From assembly GCF_030056705.1 (NCBI RefSeq), contig NZ_JASHIC010000004.1:248001-312000 (forward strand): DNA of 64,000 nucleotides, given 5' to 3'. Position numbers and translations under genes: made by a program. Positions 1 through 8,756 of the stretch are shown here, piece by piece. This stretch comes from Flectobacillus longus. GTDB lineage: Bacteria; Bacteroidota; Bacteroidia; Cytophagales; Spirosomataceae. Each line of letters begins with the position of its first letter. Positions within the stretch are counted from its first letter, which is position 1. Below the pieces are notes generated by a model. The model had not been told where the DNA came from. It saw nothing but the letters and a program-made list of their open reading frames with translations, and did no database searches.

Positions 1-2
1 TT

Positions 3-1538
3 TATGAGGTAACTCGTTATCCAAACGTTTTGAACACCTTTGCTACAAACGCTAATCTTCGTCGAAATGATGTAGATGATTTAGTAGCCAATACCAGCTC
101 AATTCTGAAAGATAATGCTTGGTCATTATATCGTAGCAATCGTGATGTGATTGTCCAAATCTATCAACTTAATCAAAATGCTGACCAAGAATATCAGCAA
201 ATGATTCAGAATTTAAATCCAAGCACACTATCAGCTTTTCGTCAATTGGCTAATTACCCTGATGTAATGACTTTAATGTCTGATAATAGAGACTTAACTG
301 CTCGTTTAGGCGAACGCTATACTAACGACCGTGAAGGTTTGAACAAAGAATTAGCCGAATTGCATGACTCTATGGTGGCACAACGTCAGTATGATGTAGC
401 CGAATACAAGAAAAAGCTCAATGATAATCCAGATGCAGCCAAAGAATTAGATCAGGCTGCTGAAGAGTACGCCCAAAGTAATAATTACGTTTTGCCCAAT
501 CGTGACCAAGACGTATATATCACCAATAACTATTACAATAACAATCCAAGTCGTGCCTACTATTCTAATCCATATTCTTATTGGTGCGGTTATCCTTACT
601 GGTACACTACGCCACTTTGGTACCCAAGCTCGTATTGGTATGATTTCCGTTTCTCATTTGGCATAGGTAGCGTGGGCCTTTATGGCTATGCCTCGTATGG
701 CTTTGCAGACTGGTTTTATTATGGTGGTTATTATCGTCGTTATCCTGTGCTTTATGGCTCGTTTGGTAATTATTACCGCAATTACGTAAACTATTATTAC
801 GGCCGTCCTAGTAGTTATTACTACGCTGGTCGCCCGATGCCATATCGTAATTATGACCGTGATAGATATTACAGCAATAATGGTCGCTCAAACAATGGCT
901 ATTATCGCAATTCTAACCCAAATTTTGGAGGAAGTAACCGTGGAAATGATTACAATTATGGTAATCGTGGCAACTACGGAAACAATAGCCGCTCTAACGG
1001 AGACTATAACAATGGCAGAGGCAATGGATATAGCCCACGCAGTGGAAACGCCGAACGCCCTTCTGATGGAAATGTAAATAGCTGGAGAGACTACAGCAAC
1101 AATGGTGGCAATCGTGGAGGCAATAACTCCGACAGAGGTGGAAGTTCTTACGGAGGTAACAATGGTGCCAGCAACGGGGCTTACAATGGTAATGGAGGCA
1201 ATCCTTATGGCGGAAACGGCGGTGGACGCTCTGGCGCAGAAACTGGACGCAGCAGTGGCTCATACAATGGTGGTGGGGCATTTGGTGGTGGAAATGGCGG
1301 TGGGCGCTCTGGCGCTGAAGCTGGCAGAGGCGGCGGCACATACAATGGTGGTGGGTCGTTTGGTGGTGGTAATGGCGGTGGGCGCTCTGGCGCTGAAGCT
1401 GGCAGAGGAGGAGGCTCATACAATGGCGGTGGGTCGTTTGGTGGTGGTAATAGCGGAGGACGTAGCGGTGGTGGAAACGGTGGAGGACAAAATTCGAATG
1501 GCGGCGGAGGTGGCGGTCGTTCTCGTGGACCAAGATAG
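3..1538 (+). CDS. Tyr/Asn- and Gly-rich repeat protein, 5' end outside the window
   Basis: The frame is open from the first bases of the window with no ATG, so the true start lies upstream. The first in-window start codon is a TTG at 30, giving 502 residues, but the codons before it read on without a stop. The N-terminal 150 residues are helical and charged, with a YPDVMTLM segment that faintly recalls DUF3300 proteins (low confidence). Next comes a Tyr/Trp/Asn-rich stretch (roughly residues 155-290), then an Asn/Gly/Arg-rich tail ending in tandem 26-residue repeats (GGGRSGAEAGRG...GGGSFGGGN). Function is not recognised. The composition suggests a surface, matrix or adhesive protein, but no signal peptide can be judged because the start is missing. 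It is followed by a hairpin terminator. Confidence 0.75.
   Translation, partial: YEVTRYPNVLNTFATNANLRRNDVDDLVANTSSILKDNAWSLYRSNRDVIVQIYQLNQNADQEYQQMIQNLNPSTLSAFRQLANYPDVMTLMSDNRDLTARLGERYTNDREGLNKELAELHDSMVAQRQYDVAEYKKKLNDNPDAAKELDQAAEEYAQSNNYVLPNRDQDVYITNNYYNNNPSRAYYSNPYSYWCGYPYWYTTPLWYPSSYWYDFRFSFGIGSVGLYGYASYGFADWFYYGGYYRRYPVLYGSFGNYYRNYVNYYYGRPSSYYYAGRPMPYRNYDRDRYYSNNGRSNNGYYRNSNPNFGGSNRGNDYNYGNRGNYGNNSRSNGDYNNGRGNGYSPRSGNAERPSDGNVNSWRDYSNNGGNRGGNNSDRGGSSYGGNNGASNGAYNGNGGNPYGGNGGGRSGAETGRSSGSYNGGGAFGGGNGGGRSGAEAGRGGGTYNGGGSFGGGNGGGRSGAEAGRGGGSYNGGGSFGGGNSGGRSGGGNGGGQNSNGGGGGGRSRGPR
1218..1485 (+). repeat. 78-bp in-frame tandem repeat in the Gly-rich tail
   Basis: Three units start at 1218, 1296 and 1374, each exactly 78 bp, with a partial fourth unit from 1452. 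Units two and three are almost identical at the DNA level (GGGCGCTCTGGCGCTGAAGC shared), which points to recent duplication or conversion. Each unit encodes 26 residues, so copy number can change without a frameshift. Confidence 0.9.
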
Positions 1539-1552
1539 ATAAGTAATTAATA

Positions 1553-1626
1553 TTAAAGAGGCATAGAGGTTCAGGATTGAAGATTTTTTCTTACTTCAAA
1601 CATGAATTTCTGTGCCTCTTTATTTT
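1553..1626 (+). terminator. Hairpin after the Gly-rich gene
   Basis: TAAAGAGGCATAG pairs with CTGTGCCTCTTTA across a loop of about 40 nt, followed by TTTTCC. It lies just after the stop codon at 1538. Confidence 0.55.
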
Positions 1627-1716
1627 CCTCATTTTAACAACTGGTTTCAAGCACTATACAATATTTTCTCTAGACTCTTTAATAGTTCGATATTAACATT
1701 TAAAACCTAATAACTG

Positions 1717-3684
1717 ATGAAAACTCTTATTCTACAAACACGTTCTAAAATGCGCAAACTCGTCAAATTCTGCGTTATTTTATCATTCATTTCTGTTTGT
1801 CAAAATTGGTCTATTGCCCAAAATGACTCAACTTCTATCGTACTGAGACCTGAAAAAATCTTATTCCAGCTCAACAAAAGTGCCTACATAGCTGGCGAAG
1901 ATATTCAACTAACAGCAACGATTTTTGATGCTGTAACCCTTCAAGCCTCCTCACTAAGTGTTCCATTGTATATTGATTTGGTTTATCCACAAACAGGCAC
2001 TTTAGTAGACAGATGGATATTTAAAATTAAGGATGGTCAAGTAAAACAAACCCTTAAAACAGACGCTAAATTAGCCTCAGGTATTTACACAGTTAGAGTT
2101 TATACTAATTGGTCTAGAAATTTTTTCATTCCACAGCAAAACCTCACCATATTGAATATCAACTACGAAAAAGATATTTCTACGACCAAAATAGATACCA
2201 ATATTCATTTTTTTGATCAACCTATTGCCCAAACTTGGAACAGAATCGTATTTGAGGCAAAAGATAGCTTTGGCAACCCCATCGAAGAAAAAGCATGGCT
2301 TGTGAGTAATCAAAAAGATACCCTTATTGCCTTTCACACCAATAAACAAGGGATTGGAATAATGGAATTTCAACCATCACTTCAAGATATCTATCAACTT
2401 AAATTAGGTAATAAAATCCTACCATTACCATCTATAGTAGCTAATGGCAATACTCTACTGATTGATAAAATACCAGAAAGTGATTTGCTAAAAATTAGGG
2501 TACAAAATGTCAAACCTATTAAAGACACGTTGCTGTTGCTCATTCATCAACAAGGAAAAATCATCAGTCAACTGACTGTATTTTCTCAGAAAAACTCTAC
2601 TAGAATAGACTTTAATACGAAAAGCCTAGCGCCAGGAATTATCAACTTTTCACTCGTTAATACTAAAATGGATGTTCTTTGTCAAAAGATGTTTTACTTA
2701 GTACAACCTGCCATTGACTCAACAAGGAAGAAATGGTTACTAGACACAGAAACTGGCAGTAAGTTGAGCCATTTATCTACTGATGACATCAATCTTCAGC
2801 TTCTCACACTTGAAAATAAGCTTTACCAGTTAGACAAAAACAAACAATATCAATATTTTCCACAAGATAACATTGAACTGAAAGGCAAGTTGACAGTCAA
2901 CTCTAAAATCAATCCTCAAAACCTCAGTGTTACCATGCTTTTAGAAAGTAACGATATTCCTGCATCCTTCACTTCTGGGATTCATTTTGCAGAAATAGAC
3001 GAAAAAGGGTTATTTACTTTTCATAATCTAGATTTTTATAATAAAGCAACAGCTACTGTATCTGTTCAAAATCAAAAAGAATCAATTCCATTTAAAATTG
3101 ATGATGACGATATTGCTCCAATCCAAATCGAAGCACTAGCAATAGATTGGAGATTATTTAAAGCTCCAAAAGTTAAAGAAGAAATAAGGATAGCACAAAA
3201 GGAAACTTTTGAGAAAATTCAGAAAGCCGATATTGAGAAATCTAAGGAGTTGAAAGAAGTGATTGTAAAAGGCAAAGCAAATACTAAAAAATATGATATG
3301 AATCTCTTTTCGAGAGAACCAACACAATCGATTGATATTCAGAAACGCTTTTTAGGACAGAATTTTATGGGTAATTACTATAAGCAATTCATAGGACCAA
3401 GAGCTGCTAAATATATGCCCAATTTAATTATTAAGTATTTTCTAGATGGATTCGAAATTGGTCCAGATATGCTCGACCAAACTACTCTACCCATGGGACA
3501 TATTGCACGTATGGATATTTATGATGGATATGAAGCCTCTATTTATGGTGCGCACATCGTAGTAGCTTTCAAATCTAGGGATGGATCTCAACCTGTAGCA
3601 ACTACCTCATTTTCAGAAAGGAACAAACAAAACAAGTTTATCGTACAAGGTTATACAAAAGTCCCTGAGCTGATTAAGGATTAA
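1717..3684 (+). CDS. Secreted MG2-like protein with a TonB-plug-like C-terminus (paralog 1)
   Basis: 655 residues from the ATG at 1717. The ATG at 1750 (MRKLVKFC...) gives a more usual signal peptide ending at IAQ and may be the true start. Residues about 45-160 resemble the macroglobulin MG2 fold seen in Bacteroidota surface proteins (PEKILFQLNKSAYIAGE, SVPLYIDL, GIYTVRVYTNWSRNF). The C-terminal part, about 550-630, looks like a TonB receptor plug (YFLDGFEIGPD ... ARMDIYDG ... ASIYGAHIVVAF), yet no beta-barrel follows. The next gene is a full-length paralog with the same layout, so this is a tandem duplication. Role unknown. It is presumably periplasmic or at the outer membrane, perhaps partnering a barrel encoded elsewhere. 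Function is inference. Confidence 0.8.
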   Translation: MKTLILQTRSKMRKLVKFCVILSFISVCQNWSIAQNDSTSIVLRPEKILFQLNKSAYIAGEDIQLTATIFDAVTLQASSLSVPLYIDLVYPQTGTLVDRWIFKIKDGQVKQTLKTDAKLASGIYTVRVYTNWSRNFFIPQQNLTILNINYEKDISTTKIDTNIHFFDQPIAQTWNRIVFEAKDSFGNPIEEKAWLVSNQKDTLIAFHTNKQGIGIMEFQPSLQDIYQLKLGNKILPLPSIVANGNTLLIDKIPESDLLKIRVQNVKPIKDTLLLLIHQQGKIISQLTVFSQKNSTRIDFNTKSLAPGIINFSLVNTKMDVLCQKMFYLVQPAIDSTRKKWLLDTETGSKLSHLSTDDINLQLLTLENKLYQLDKNKQYQYFPQDNIELKGKLTVNSKINPQNLSVTMLLESNDIPASFTSGIHFAEIDEKGLFTFHNLDFYNKATATVSVQNQKESIPFKIDDDDIAPIQIEALAIDWRLFKAPKVKEEIRIAQKETFEKIQKADIEKSKELKEVIVKGKANTKKYDMNLFSREPTQSIDIQKRFLGQNFMGNYYKQFIGPRAAKYMPNLIIKYFLDGFEIGPDMLDQTTLPMGHIARMDIYDGYEASIYGAHIVVAFKSRDGSQPVATTSFSERNKQNKFIVQGYTKVPELIKD

Positions 3685-3737
3685 AGAATTTGGCTTTTCC
3701 TGAAATTACTTGAAATCAAAAAGCGAGTATCTTTTAA

Positions 3738-3784
3738 ACTTAATAGGTGAATAGTCTAGAAGTTGTATTATTCACCTATTAAGT
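3738..3784. terminator. 16-bp perfect hairpin between the two paralogs
   Basis: ACTTAATAGGTGAATA and TATTCACCTATTAAGT are perfect complements with a 15-nt loop. No T-run follows on the plus strand, so termination is likely but not certain. Confidence 0.5.
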
Positions 3785-3841
3785 AAACCTAAACTATCTT
3801 AAATACCCAAATTTTCCAATTTATTTTACCCTAGTTTTACT

Positions 3842-5746
3842 ATGAAAAAATGTATTTTCATGTTGGTATTTATACTAACATCTACCATCTCTATTGCCCA
3901 AGAAAAAGTTGAATACAAAAATTTTCCACCCGAAAAAGTCCTGATCAAAGTAGATAAAAGAACTTATGTTGCTGGCGAAACACTCCATTTTTCAGCCTCC
4001 GTATTTGACGCTAGTAATTTAAACCCTTCTACGATGAGCGTTCCTCTGTATGTAGATTTCATCGAACCTAATTCCGGGACAATTCTCAAAAAATGGATTT
4101 TAAAGCTCAAAGATGGAAAAGCTCAATTTGACTATAAAATTGATGTCAATCTCCTCACGGGCGTATATGGTGTTAGGGCATATACCAACTGGTCCAAAAA
4201 TTTTACCATTCCCTTTCTGAAGTTTGATGTATTGGGGCTGTATTACGACAAAGAAATGGTCAAAATAAAAGTCGATACGATTATCAAATTCTATCAACAA
4301 CCTATTGCTAAAGTCTGGAATCGAGTCCCTTTCGAGGTAAAAGATAATTTTGGTAATCCTATCAAGGCTACTACTTATCTTGTCAATAGCGCGAACGATA
4401 CAATTCTGGTGAGCCAAACAAATCAATTGGGAGTTGGCATAATAGAATTGAATCCCTCTTTACATGACCAATTCCAATTAAAGGTAGGCACTAAAACACT
4501 AAGCTTTCCTCAAGCCATAGTTGAAGGTTCGCAGCTACTTATTGATAAAGAGGACTCTACCAATACCTTGAGAATTAGGGTGCAAGATACCCATACTTTC
4601 AAAGACACTTTAACGCTTTTAATTCATCAGCGTGGACAAATGATCAATAGGCTAAAGATTTTTCCACAAAAGAATTCCACTAAAATTAACTTGGAAGTAA
4701 AAGATTTGGAGGCTGGCATCATCAATTTTTCTTTGATGAACAAATCAAGCGAAGTTATTAGCCAAAGTATGTACTACAACGATAAACTCTTTCTCGACTT
4801 TCTACAAAAAGAGTTATTGCTCGACGCAGAAATAGGAGAATCCATAAGTAATGCTAGTGTTGAAGATATTAATCGGAAATTACTGATATCAGAAAATAAA
4901 ATTTATAAAACTTGGAAATCATCGCACAAGTTTGCCCCACCACAACAAAGTATTGAGGTATCAGGAAAACTAGACTTACCTAAAAAAGTAAATTTGAATC
5001 AAGTCAAAGTGCTGCTCCTATTAGAATATCCAGACTCAACGCTTTCAAAGGTTTCAGGGGTTCATATCGGTTCTGTTGAAAAAGACGGGACGTTTTATTT
5101 TTCTGATTTAGACTTTTATGACCCAGGAATTTCTAGCATCTCGGCTGAAGTTTATAACTATAAGATTCCTTTAACATTGAACCAAGAAATATCAGAACCT
5201 TTTCAACCAACAGAAAACCTTCTTGACTGGCGTTTATATTTAACACCAAAAGCACAAGAGGAAATTGAAAAAATTAGAATCGTCTCTTATGAAGAGTTCA
5301 GGCGCATGAATATGCAACAATCAAAGCTTCTAGAGGAAGTTACTATAAAAGCTAAACGAGACCCCAAACCCGTGCCAATGGGACTTTTTTCAGTTGAGCC
5401 CGCTGTAATGATAGATCTTACACAAAGATTTTGGGGAAATAGTTTTTGGAATAATCAATATTATAGAGTTTATGTCATTCCTCGTCTATGGCAATGCACC
5501 CCGACATGCGTTATGAAGTATTATTTCGATGGCATGGAAATACCCTCGGACAATGTTGGAGATATTAATATGTTTACAATCCAAAGAATAGATATCTATG
5601 ATACTGCCCAAGCCGCAGCTTTTGGAGCTAATATTGTCATATCTTTTGTTTCAAAAGGGGGTACTGGAGGATACAGACCCTCATTTAGTCAATTTAATCG
5701 AAAGAATAGATATGTTCTTCAAGGATACTATAAAGCCGAAAAGTAA
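3842..5746 (+). CDS. Secreted MG2-like protein with a TonB-plug-like C-terminus (paralog 2)
   Basis: 634 residues with a clean signal peptide (MKKCIFMLVFILTSTISIAQ). It matches the preceding gene along its whole length: PEKVLIKVDKRTYVAGE, SVPLYVDF, GVYGVRAYTNWSKNF near the N-terminus, and YYFDGMEIPSDN, QRIDIYDT, AAAFGANIVISFVSKGG near the C-terminus. The last block resembles the plug domain of SusC-type receptors (DGxxI ... IexIdV ... aaiYGaraanGVIlI), but the protein stops within about 30 residues with no barrel. The two copies are clearly diverged, so the duplication is old. Function is not known. Involvement in outer-membrane assembly or substrate gating is speculation from the domain content. 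Confidence 0.8.
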   Translation: MKKCIFMLVFILTSTISIAQEKVEYKNFPPEKVLIKVDKRTYVAGETLHFSASVFDASNLNPSTMSVPLYVDFIEPNSGTILKKWILKLKDGKAQFDYKIDVNLLTGVYGVRAYTNWSKNFTIPFLKFDVLGLYYDKEMVKIKVDTIIKFYQQPIAKVWNRVPFEVKDNFGNPIKATTYLVNSANDTILVSQTNQLGVGIIELNPSLHDQFQLKVGTKTLSFPQAIVEGSQLLIDKEDSTNTLRIRVQDTHTFKDTLTLLIHQRGQMINRLKIFPQKNSTKINLEVKDLEAGIINFSLMNKSSEVISQSMYYNDKLFLDFLQKELLLDAEIGESISNASVEDINRKLLISENKIYKTWKSSHKFAPPQQSIEVSGKLDLPKKVNLNQVKVLLLLEYPDSTLSKVSGVHIGSVEKDGTFYFSDLDFYDPGISSISAEVYNYKIPLTLNQEISEPFQPTENLLDWRLYLTPKAQEEIEKIRIVSYEEFRRMNMQQSKLLEEVTIKAKRDPKPVPMGLFSVEPAVMIDLTQRFWGNSFWNNQYYRVYVIPRLWQCTPTCVMKYYFDGMEIPSDNVGDINMFTIQRIDIYDTAQAAAFGANIVISFVSKGGTGGYRPSFSQFNRKNRYVLQGYYKAEK

Positions 5747-5762
5747 TTGGTAGTCAAAACAA

Positions 5763-5809
5763 ACAGGCACAAAGCATCAGCTATAAAACCACTGATGCCT
5801 TGTGCCTGT
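5763..5809. terminator. Bidirectional terminator hairpin
   Basis: ACAGGCACAAAGCATCAG pairs with CTGATGCCTTGTGCCTGT with one mismatch and a 10-nt loop. It sits between two convergent genes ending at 5746 (plus) and 5828 (minus). Confidence 0.75.
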
Positions 5810-5827
5810 CCCCTATTTGACTTACTA

Positions 5828-6556
5828 CTATTTACAGTAGGTCTCCAAAGCTGTCTTCGCATCAGCATAACCTAAGCGATTTGCCTGTTTGAGATTCATG
5901 CAACTTGCGTCAGAGTTACCCAGTTTTTGGTAGGCTAGTCCCAAACCATAATAGGCTTTAGCAAATTGAGCGTCAATTTTTACGGCTTCAGTAAAATCCT
6001 TAATGGCATCTTCTAATTCGGCACTCTGAAACTTGATATTTCCTCTGTTATACAATGCGTTGGTGTCTTTAGGGTCTATTTCAAGCGCCTTATCAAAATC
6101 ATGAATTGCTTCGTCTGCTTTCTGTAAAGCTGCTTCGATAATACCTCTTTTCACATACAATTCTGCTTCTTTAGGCGCAAGCTCTATTGCCTTAGTACAA
6201 TCTTCATAAGCACCCTGCCAGTTGGACTGTTCCATTTTAATAGAAGCACGGTTAAAGAATGGTTTGTAATTACTTGCATCTAATTTGATGGCCTGCTCAT
6301 AATCCAAGAGAGCGTTGGTATAATCTTTTAATTCGAAATACGCCGCACCACGCATATTGAAAGCAGCGGCGCTTTGGGCATCTTTATCAATGGCTTGATT
6401 GAGGTATTCGATGGCTTCTTTAGCCTTTCCTTTTTGCAATTCACCTTTTGCTTTTTCTAAAAAAGCCTCTGCCGAACCTGTACAAGCAGTCATCCAACCC
6501 ATCAAAACAGGAAAAATCATCGACAAAGCGATTTTTTTTATTACTTTTTTTTTCAT
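5828..6556 (-). CDS. TPR-repeat lipoprotein
   Basis: 242 residues. The N-terminus is basic and hydrophobic and ends at WMTAC, a plausible lipobox with Met at -3, followed by TGSAE. From about residue 29 to the end there are six consecutive 34-residue tetratricopeptide repeats with the usual pattern (e.g. AAAFNMRGAAYFELKDYTNA, ALYNRGNIKFQSAELEDA), the last one degenerate. TPR solenoids bind peptides and scaffold complexes, and here the protein would be anchored in the envelope. Specific partners cannot be told from the context. The gene is monocistronic and divergent from the SRP RNA. Confidence 0.85.
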   Translation of the reverse strand: MKKKVIKKIALSMIFPVLMGWMTACTGSAEAFLEKAKGELQKGKAKEAIEYLNQAIDKDAQSAAAFNMRGAAYFELKDYTNALLDYEQAIKLDASNYKPFFNRASIKMEQSNWQGAYEDCTKAIELAPKEAELYVKRGIIEAALQKADEAIHDFDKALEIDPKDTNALYNRGNIKFQSAELEDAIKDFTEAVKIDAQFAKAYYGLGLAYQKLGNSDASCMNLKQANRLGYADAKTALETYCK

Positions 6557-6660
6557 CGTAATATGTTATTTAAAAAACTGGTAATCAAACCATAATAGAA
6601 CATTTAGCAGTTTTCACCCAGTTTTTGACAGAAAATTTTCAACAAATTTGCCACCTAGGT

Positions 6661-6691
6661 TTTGAAAAAACAACAAAACCTGCCATATTTG
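6661..6691 (+). promoter_or_regulatory. Bacteroidota-type promoter of the SRP RNA
   Basis: TTTG at 6661-6664, a 19-nt spacer, then CATATTTG at 6684-6691 (consensus TAnnTTTG, one mismatch). Transcription would start a few bases downstream, at the 5' end of the RNA hairpin at about 6695. Confidence 0.75.
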
Positions 6692-6695
6692 CACT

Positions 6696-6772
6696 GGCAA
6701 ATTACCAGCTCCCTCCGAATCCCCCAGGTCTTGATCGAAGCAAGGGTAGGTTGGTTGAGCGGTGAATTTGCC
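6696..6772 (+). ncRNA. ffs: Signal recognition particle RNA, small bacterial type
   Basis: One long hairpin: GGCAAATTACC at 6696-6706 pairs with GGTGAATTTGCC at 6761-6772, and GCTC pairs with GAGC further in. The apical part carries the SRP domain IV core: CCAGGTC, a short loop (TTGATC), then GAAGCA. Domain IV of other SRP RNAs has the form CAGGUC-N6-GRAGCA at the same spacing. The RNA binds Ffh to target membrane and secreted proteins. It is flanked by a good promoter upstream and a run of eight Ts immediately downstream (6774-6781), as expected for an independent short transcript of about 78-85 nt. A 63-residue reading frame on the opposite strand is an artefact of this locus. Confidence 0.88.
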
Positions 6773-6782
6773 ATTTTTTTTG
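6773..6782 (+). terminator. T-run ending the SRP RNA
   Basis: Eight Ts follow the closing GCC of the SRP stem directly, so the RNA stem itself acts as the terminator hairpin. Confidence 0.7.
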
Positions 6783-6942
6783 CCCTTTCCTAAAGTAATC
6801 TCCACAACTGTTCTATACTGTTATATATAAATCAAAAATATTCCTTCTTTTCTTGCCAGCTTTTTATAATTTTGTATTCGGAAAGCTTTATCCCTTACTC
6901 TCCTATCAGAGGGTAGCCAAATAATCATAATCAAAAACAGCT

Positions 6943-7599
6943 ATGAAGTTTTTTATTGACACAGCCAATCTCAAAGAAATCCAAGAAGCACAGGATTTAG
7001 GCGTATTAGATGGTGTAACTACCAACCCTTCATTGATGGCCAAAGAAGGTATCAGTGGCAAAAACAACGTGTTGAAGCACTACAAAGCTATCTGCGAAAT
7101 CGTAGACGGTGATGTTTCGGCAGAAGTTATTGCGACAGATTTCGAAGGTATGATTCGTGAAGGCGAAGAATTAGCTGAATTGGATGATAAAATCGTTGTG
7201 AAAATCCCAATGATTAAAGACGGGGTGAAAGCACTTCGTTATTTTTCAGAAAAAGGTATCAAAACGAACTGTACTTTGATTTTCTCAGCAGGTCAAGCTT
7301 TATTGGCTGCTAAAGCTGGGGCTTCTTATGTATCTCCATTTATCGGTCGTTTGGATGACATCTCTTTTGATGGTATCGAGCTTATCGAACAAATCCGTAC
7401 TATCTATGATAACTATGGTTTCGATACTGAAATCCTTGCGGCATCGGTACGTCACCCTATTCATATCATCAGATGTGCTGAAATCGGTGCTGATGTAATG
7501 ACTGGTCCATTGTCTGCTATCACTGCGTTGTTGAAACACCCATTGACAGATATTGGTTTGGAGAAATTCTTGTCAGACCACGCTAAAACAAATGCTTAA
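6943..7599 (+). CDS. tal: Transaldolase (small, TalC/MipB-type)
   Basis: 218 residues, the normal length of the short transaldolase / fructose-6-phosphate aldolase family. Visible motifs are [13 protein letters not shown] at 24-36 and the Schiff-base lysine in VVKIPM (Lys87). At the position where E. coli FsaA has Gln59 (FAQVMAT) this protein has Glu61 (SAEVIATD), which is the transaldolase state, so it probably transfers dihydroxyacetone groups in the non-oxidative pentose phosphate pathway. Cytoplasmic. A TAATTTTG box at 6867-6874 may be its -7 element, though no good -33 box is seen. A strong terminator follows. Confidence 0.92.
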   Translation: MKFFIDTANLKEIQEAQDLGVLDGVTTNPSLMAKEGISGKNNVLKHYKAICEIVDGDVSAEVIATDFEGMIREGEELAELDDKIVVKIPMIKDGVKALRYFSEKGIKTNCTLIFSAGQALLAAKAGASYVSPFIGRLDDISFDGIELIEQIRTIYDNYGFDTEILAASVRHPIHIIRCAEIGADVMTGPLSAITALLKHPLTDIGLEKFLSDHAKTNA

Positions 7600-7629
7600 T
7601 ATTTGAAAGCATTTTGATTTTATACTTTC

Positions 7630-7664
7630 AAAAAGGATAGGCTACGGTCTATCCTTTTTGTTTT
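7630..7664 (+). terminator. Intrinsic terminator after tal
   Basis: AAAAAGGATAG, a short loop, then CTATCCTTTTTG continuing as TTTTATC. Located 30 nt after the stop codon. Confidence 0.8.
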
Positions 7665-7754
7665 ATCTGACTATATACCAGATAAGCTCGTACAAATAAA
7701 CCAACCAAAAAGGCTTTTTTGTATATTTGAAAAACAAACCAAATCAACTCGTTT

Positions 7755-8435
7755 ATGTTCAACGCAGAACCTGTAGTATCCTTACAGAATGCTTTTATCT
7801 ATCAGAATGACAGAATCGTTTTGAACGATGTGAATTTTACAATCAATAAAGGTGAATTTGTCTTTTTAATTGGTCGCACGGGTAGTGGAAAAAGCTCTCT
7901 TCTTAAAACACTATATGCAGATTTATGGCTACAACAAGGCTCTGCTAAAGTTGCTGGCTATCAGATTGAAAAAATTAAATTGTCGGATCGCCCCTTTTTA
8001 CGTCGTAAAATTGGAGTAGTATTCCAAGATTTTCAATTGTTCATGGATCGCAATGTGAACGAAAATTTGATGTGGGTATTGGAAGCAACTGGTTGGACAG
8101 ACCGAGCCAAAATGAAAGCTCGTATCGCTGAAGTATTAATGCAGGTCGGTTTGGCTTCTGCCAAAGATAAAATGCCTCATCAGCTTTCGGGTGGAGAGCA
8201 ACAACGTGTTGTGATTTCGAGAGCCTTGTTGAATGAGCCACAAATTTTGTTTGCCGATGAACCAACAGGTAATCTCGACCCTGAGGTTTCGGCTCAGATT
8301 TTGCAACTTTTCAAAGATATTAATAAAGCAGGTACTGCTATTTTGATGGCTACTCACGACTTTGATATGATTCGCCAGTTTCCTGCTCGTATCCTGAAAT
8401 GTGATAATGGATATGTAAAATCCGATGATTTGTAG
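7755..8435 (+). CDS. ftsE: FtsE-like cell-division ABC ATPase
   Basis: 226 residues, one ABC ATPase domain. Walker A GRTGSGKSS, Q-loop in VVFQDFQLF, signature LSGGEQQRVVISRAL, Walker B ILFADEPTGNLDP and the switch histidine in MATHDFDM are all intact. The short length and the sequence around the Q-loop match FtsE, which pairs with the membrane protein FtsX to activate peptidoglycan hydrolases at the septum. No ftsX is adjacent, so its partner must lie elsewhere, and a role as another MacB/LolD-type ATPase is not fully excluded. TATATTTG at 7722-7729 fits a -7 box. Confidence 0.85.
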   Translation: MFNAEPVVSLQNAFIYQNDRIVLNDVNFTINKGEFVFLIGRTGSGKSSLLKTLYADLWLQQGSAKVAGYQIEKIKLSDRPFLRRKIGVVFQDFQLFMDRNVNENLMWVLEATGWTDRAKMKARIAEVLMQVGLASAKDKMPHQLSGGEQQRVVISRALLNEPQILFADEPTGNLDPEVSAQILQLFKDINKAGTAILMATHDFDMIRQFPARILKCDNGYVKSDDL

Positions 8436-8443
8436 TCATGTCA

Positions 8444-8660
8444 TCCTTCATTGTGTGAATTGAGATTGAATGAATGAGCGATTATTTTTAATATGAATTT
8501 TACTAGTATAAACGTAATGCTTTACGTCTAAAAGTTTTTTTTGAAATATAGTATCAAAAAAGGCGTCCGAAAAGCTAATTTCGAACGCCTTTTTTGATAA
8601 ACTTTGGGCAATAACTTAAATATTAAAATCAGGGATGACTCATGTTTTTGATATCACCTC
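8444..8660 (+). repeat. Composite intergenic repeat module, copy 1
   Basis: Ordered parts: a GAGTGA-like tract (GTGAATTGAGATTGA...TGAATGAG, 8454-8481), a small palindrome ACGTAATGCTTTACGT (8512-8527), a strong hairpin preceded by AGTATCAAAAAA (8552-8600), and GGGATGACTCAT (about 8631-8642). The same parts in the same order are found at 39125-39325. It fills the gap of about 320 bp between ftsE and porX. Confidence 0.75.
8552..8600. terminator. Bidirectional terminator between ftsE and porX
   Basis: ATCAAAAAAGGCGT-CGAAA pairs with TTTCGAACGCCTTTTTTGAT around a 6-nt loop. A- and T-runs on both sides make it work in both directions for the convergent genes. Confidence 0.85.
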
Positions 8661-8756
8661 AACTAAGTAGCCGAAAAGATTTCAATACAAACGTATCTGC
8701 TAATCAAGTCTGCCAACAAATAAGGGATATACTAAAAACTGATAACATCGCCCTAC

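Noticed and set aside
994-1533. Long His/Tyr-rich and Pro-rich frames opposite the Gly-rich gene
   Set aside because: The low-complexity repeats leave several frames open. Only the plus-strand frame has a plausible non-repetitive N-terminal domain.
6614-6805. 63-codon reading frame on the minus strand
   Set aside because: It lies across the SRP RNA gene and its promoter and terminator; the RNA explains the sequence conservation and composition better.
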